NCBI GenBank assembly: GCA_944390105.1
Contig: CALXOV010000004.1
Span: 1 to 45,640, forward strand
Reading direction: 5' to 3'
From: an uncultured Succinivibrionaceae bacterium
GTDB lineage: Bacteria; Pseudomonadota; Gammaproteobacteria; Enterobacterales; Succinivibrionaceae
DNA length: 45,640 nucleotides
Positions 45,448-45,640 of this stretch are shown piece by piece. The notes beneath the pieces are model-generated. The model had not been told where the DNA came from. It made no database searches and saw nothing but the letters and a program-made list of their open reading frames with translations. Both the position numbers and the translations under genes were made by a program. Within the stretch, counting starts at the first letter, position 1; each line of letters begins with the position of its first letter.

Positions 45448-45640
45448 ATGCCAAACCATGATGATGTACTGCTACAGGACAAGCCATTTAATCGTTTTAA
45501 CGATGCCTTTGTAAAGTATTTGCTAAATAAAGAAGAACACAAAGGTTTTCTTATTGATTTGCTCAATGCGATCTTTGACGATAAGCGTCCGGTTTGTATA
45601 AAAAGTCAGGTAACTGACGTGACGCTGATGGATCGCGAGA
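45448..45640 (+). CDS. Rpn-family PD-(D/E)XK nuclease/transposase-like protein, 5' part only
   Basis: The first 64 residues are visible before the right edge. PFNRFNDAFVKYLLNKEEHK and GFLIDLLNAIFDDKRP match the opening helices of Rpn proteins and resemble the truncated gene at the left edge (NRLNDVFFKALVSNKE, SLLNAIFEN). The catalytic strands would lie beyond the window. AGGAG precedes the ATG at about nine bases. Function is unknown beyond the family. Confidence 0.78.
   Translation, partial: MPNHDDVLLQDKPFNRFNDAFVKYLLNKEEHKGFLIDLLNAIFDDKRPVCIKSQVTDVTLMDRE

Overview
This window looks like chromosomal DNA of a facultatively anaerobic gammaproteobacterium. The proteins of the ATP synthase, cytochrome bd, RpoH, MnmG, FtsY and HPF genes read like close relatives of their E. 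coli counterparts. The extra genes (Rpn-family nucleases at both ends, a DUF1703-type AAA ATPase, an anaerobic class III ribonucleotide reductase) suggest a host-associated anaerobe near Aeromonadales/Succinivibrionaceae. That placement is inference from gene content, not from a marker-gene tree. No tRNA, rRNA or CRISPR array was recognised.

Left part (1-12.1 kb): a truncated rpn-like gene, then hpf-ptsN-rapZ on the plus strand without the usual rpoN. Convergent to them is a minus-strand cluster cydA-cydB-cydX-cydD-cydC-rpoH, which encodes a cytochrome bd oxidase, its assembly transporter and the heat-shock sigma factor. RpoH carries a basic AT-hook-like tail. exbB-exbD-tonB runs divergently from cydA. 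It probably powers the TonB-dependent receptor found at 16-18 kb.

Middle (12.1-22.4 kb): a 610-base structured non-coding stretch with a perfect CRP-type site, then a ribbon-helix-helix/HATPase regulator, a purine permease, mdaB, the receptor, ftsY divergent from rsmD, an MFS transporter and an HD-domain protein. The receptor start is separated from its Shine-Dalgarno sequence by an 8-bp hairpin.

Origin-side block (22.6-35.1 kb): mnmG-rsmG-parA-parB-atpI-atpBEFHAGDC, all on the minus strand. This is the classic order beside oriC. The AT-rich gene-free stretch upstream of mnmG (34.3-34.8 kb) has repeated TTTCCCACA-type motifs and a 14-bp palindrome, and is the best oriC candidate. Next to it lies the right end of a dead IS200/IS605 element: the tnpB 3' fragment and an omega-RNA-like scaffold, with no transposase.

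Right part (35.2-45.6 kb): an AAA ATPase/PD-(D/E)XK gene interrupted by an in-frame UGA, a metallophosphoesterase, pqiABC, and an anaerobic ribonucleotide reductase operon. In that operon the large NrdD lacks the glycyl-radical motif, and a separate 53-residue ORF between nrdD and nrdG carries it. This split enzyme is the most interesting system in the window. A second truncated rpn-like gene closes the window.
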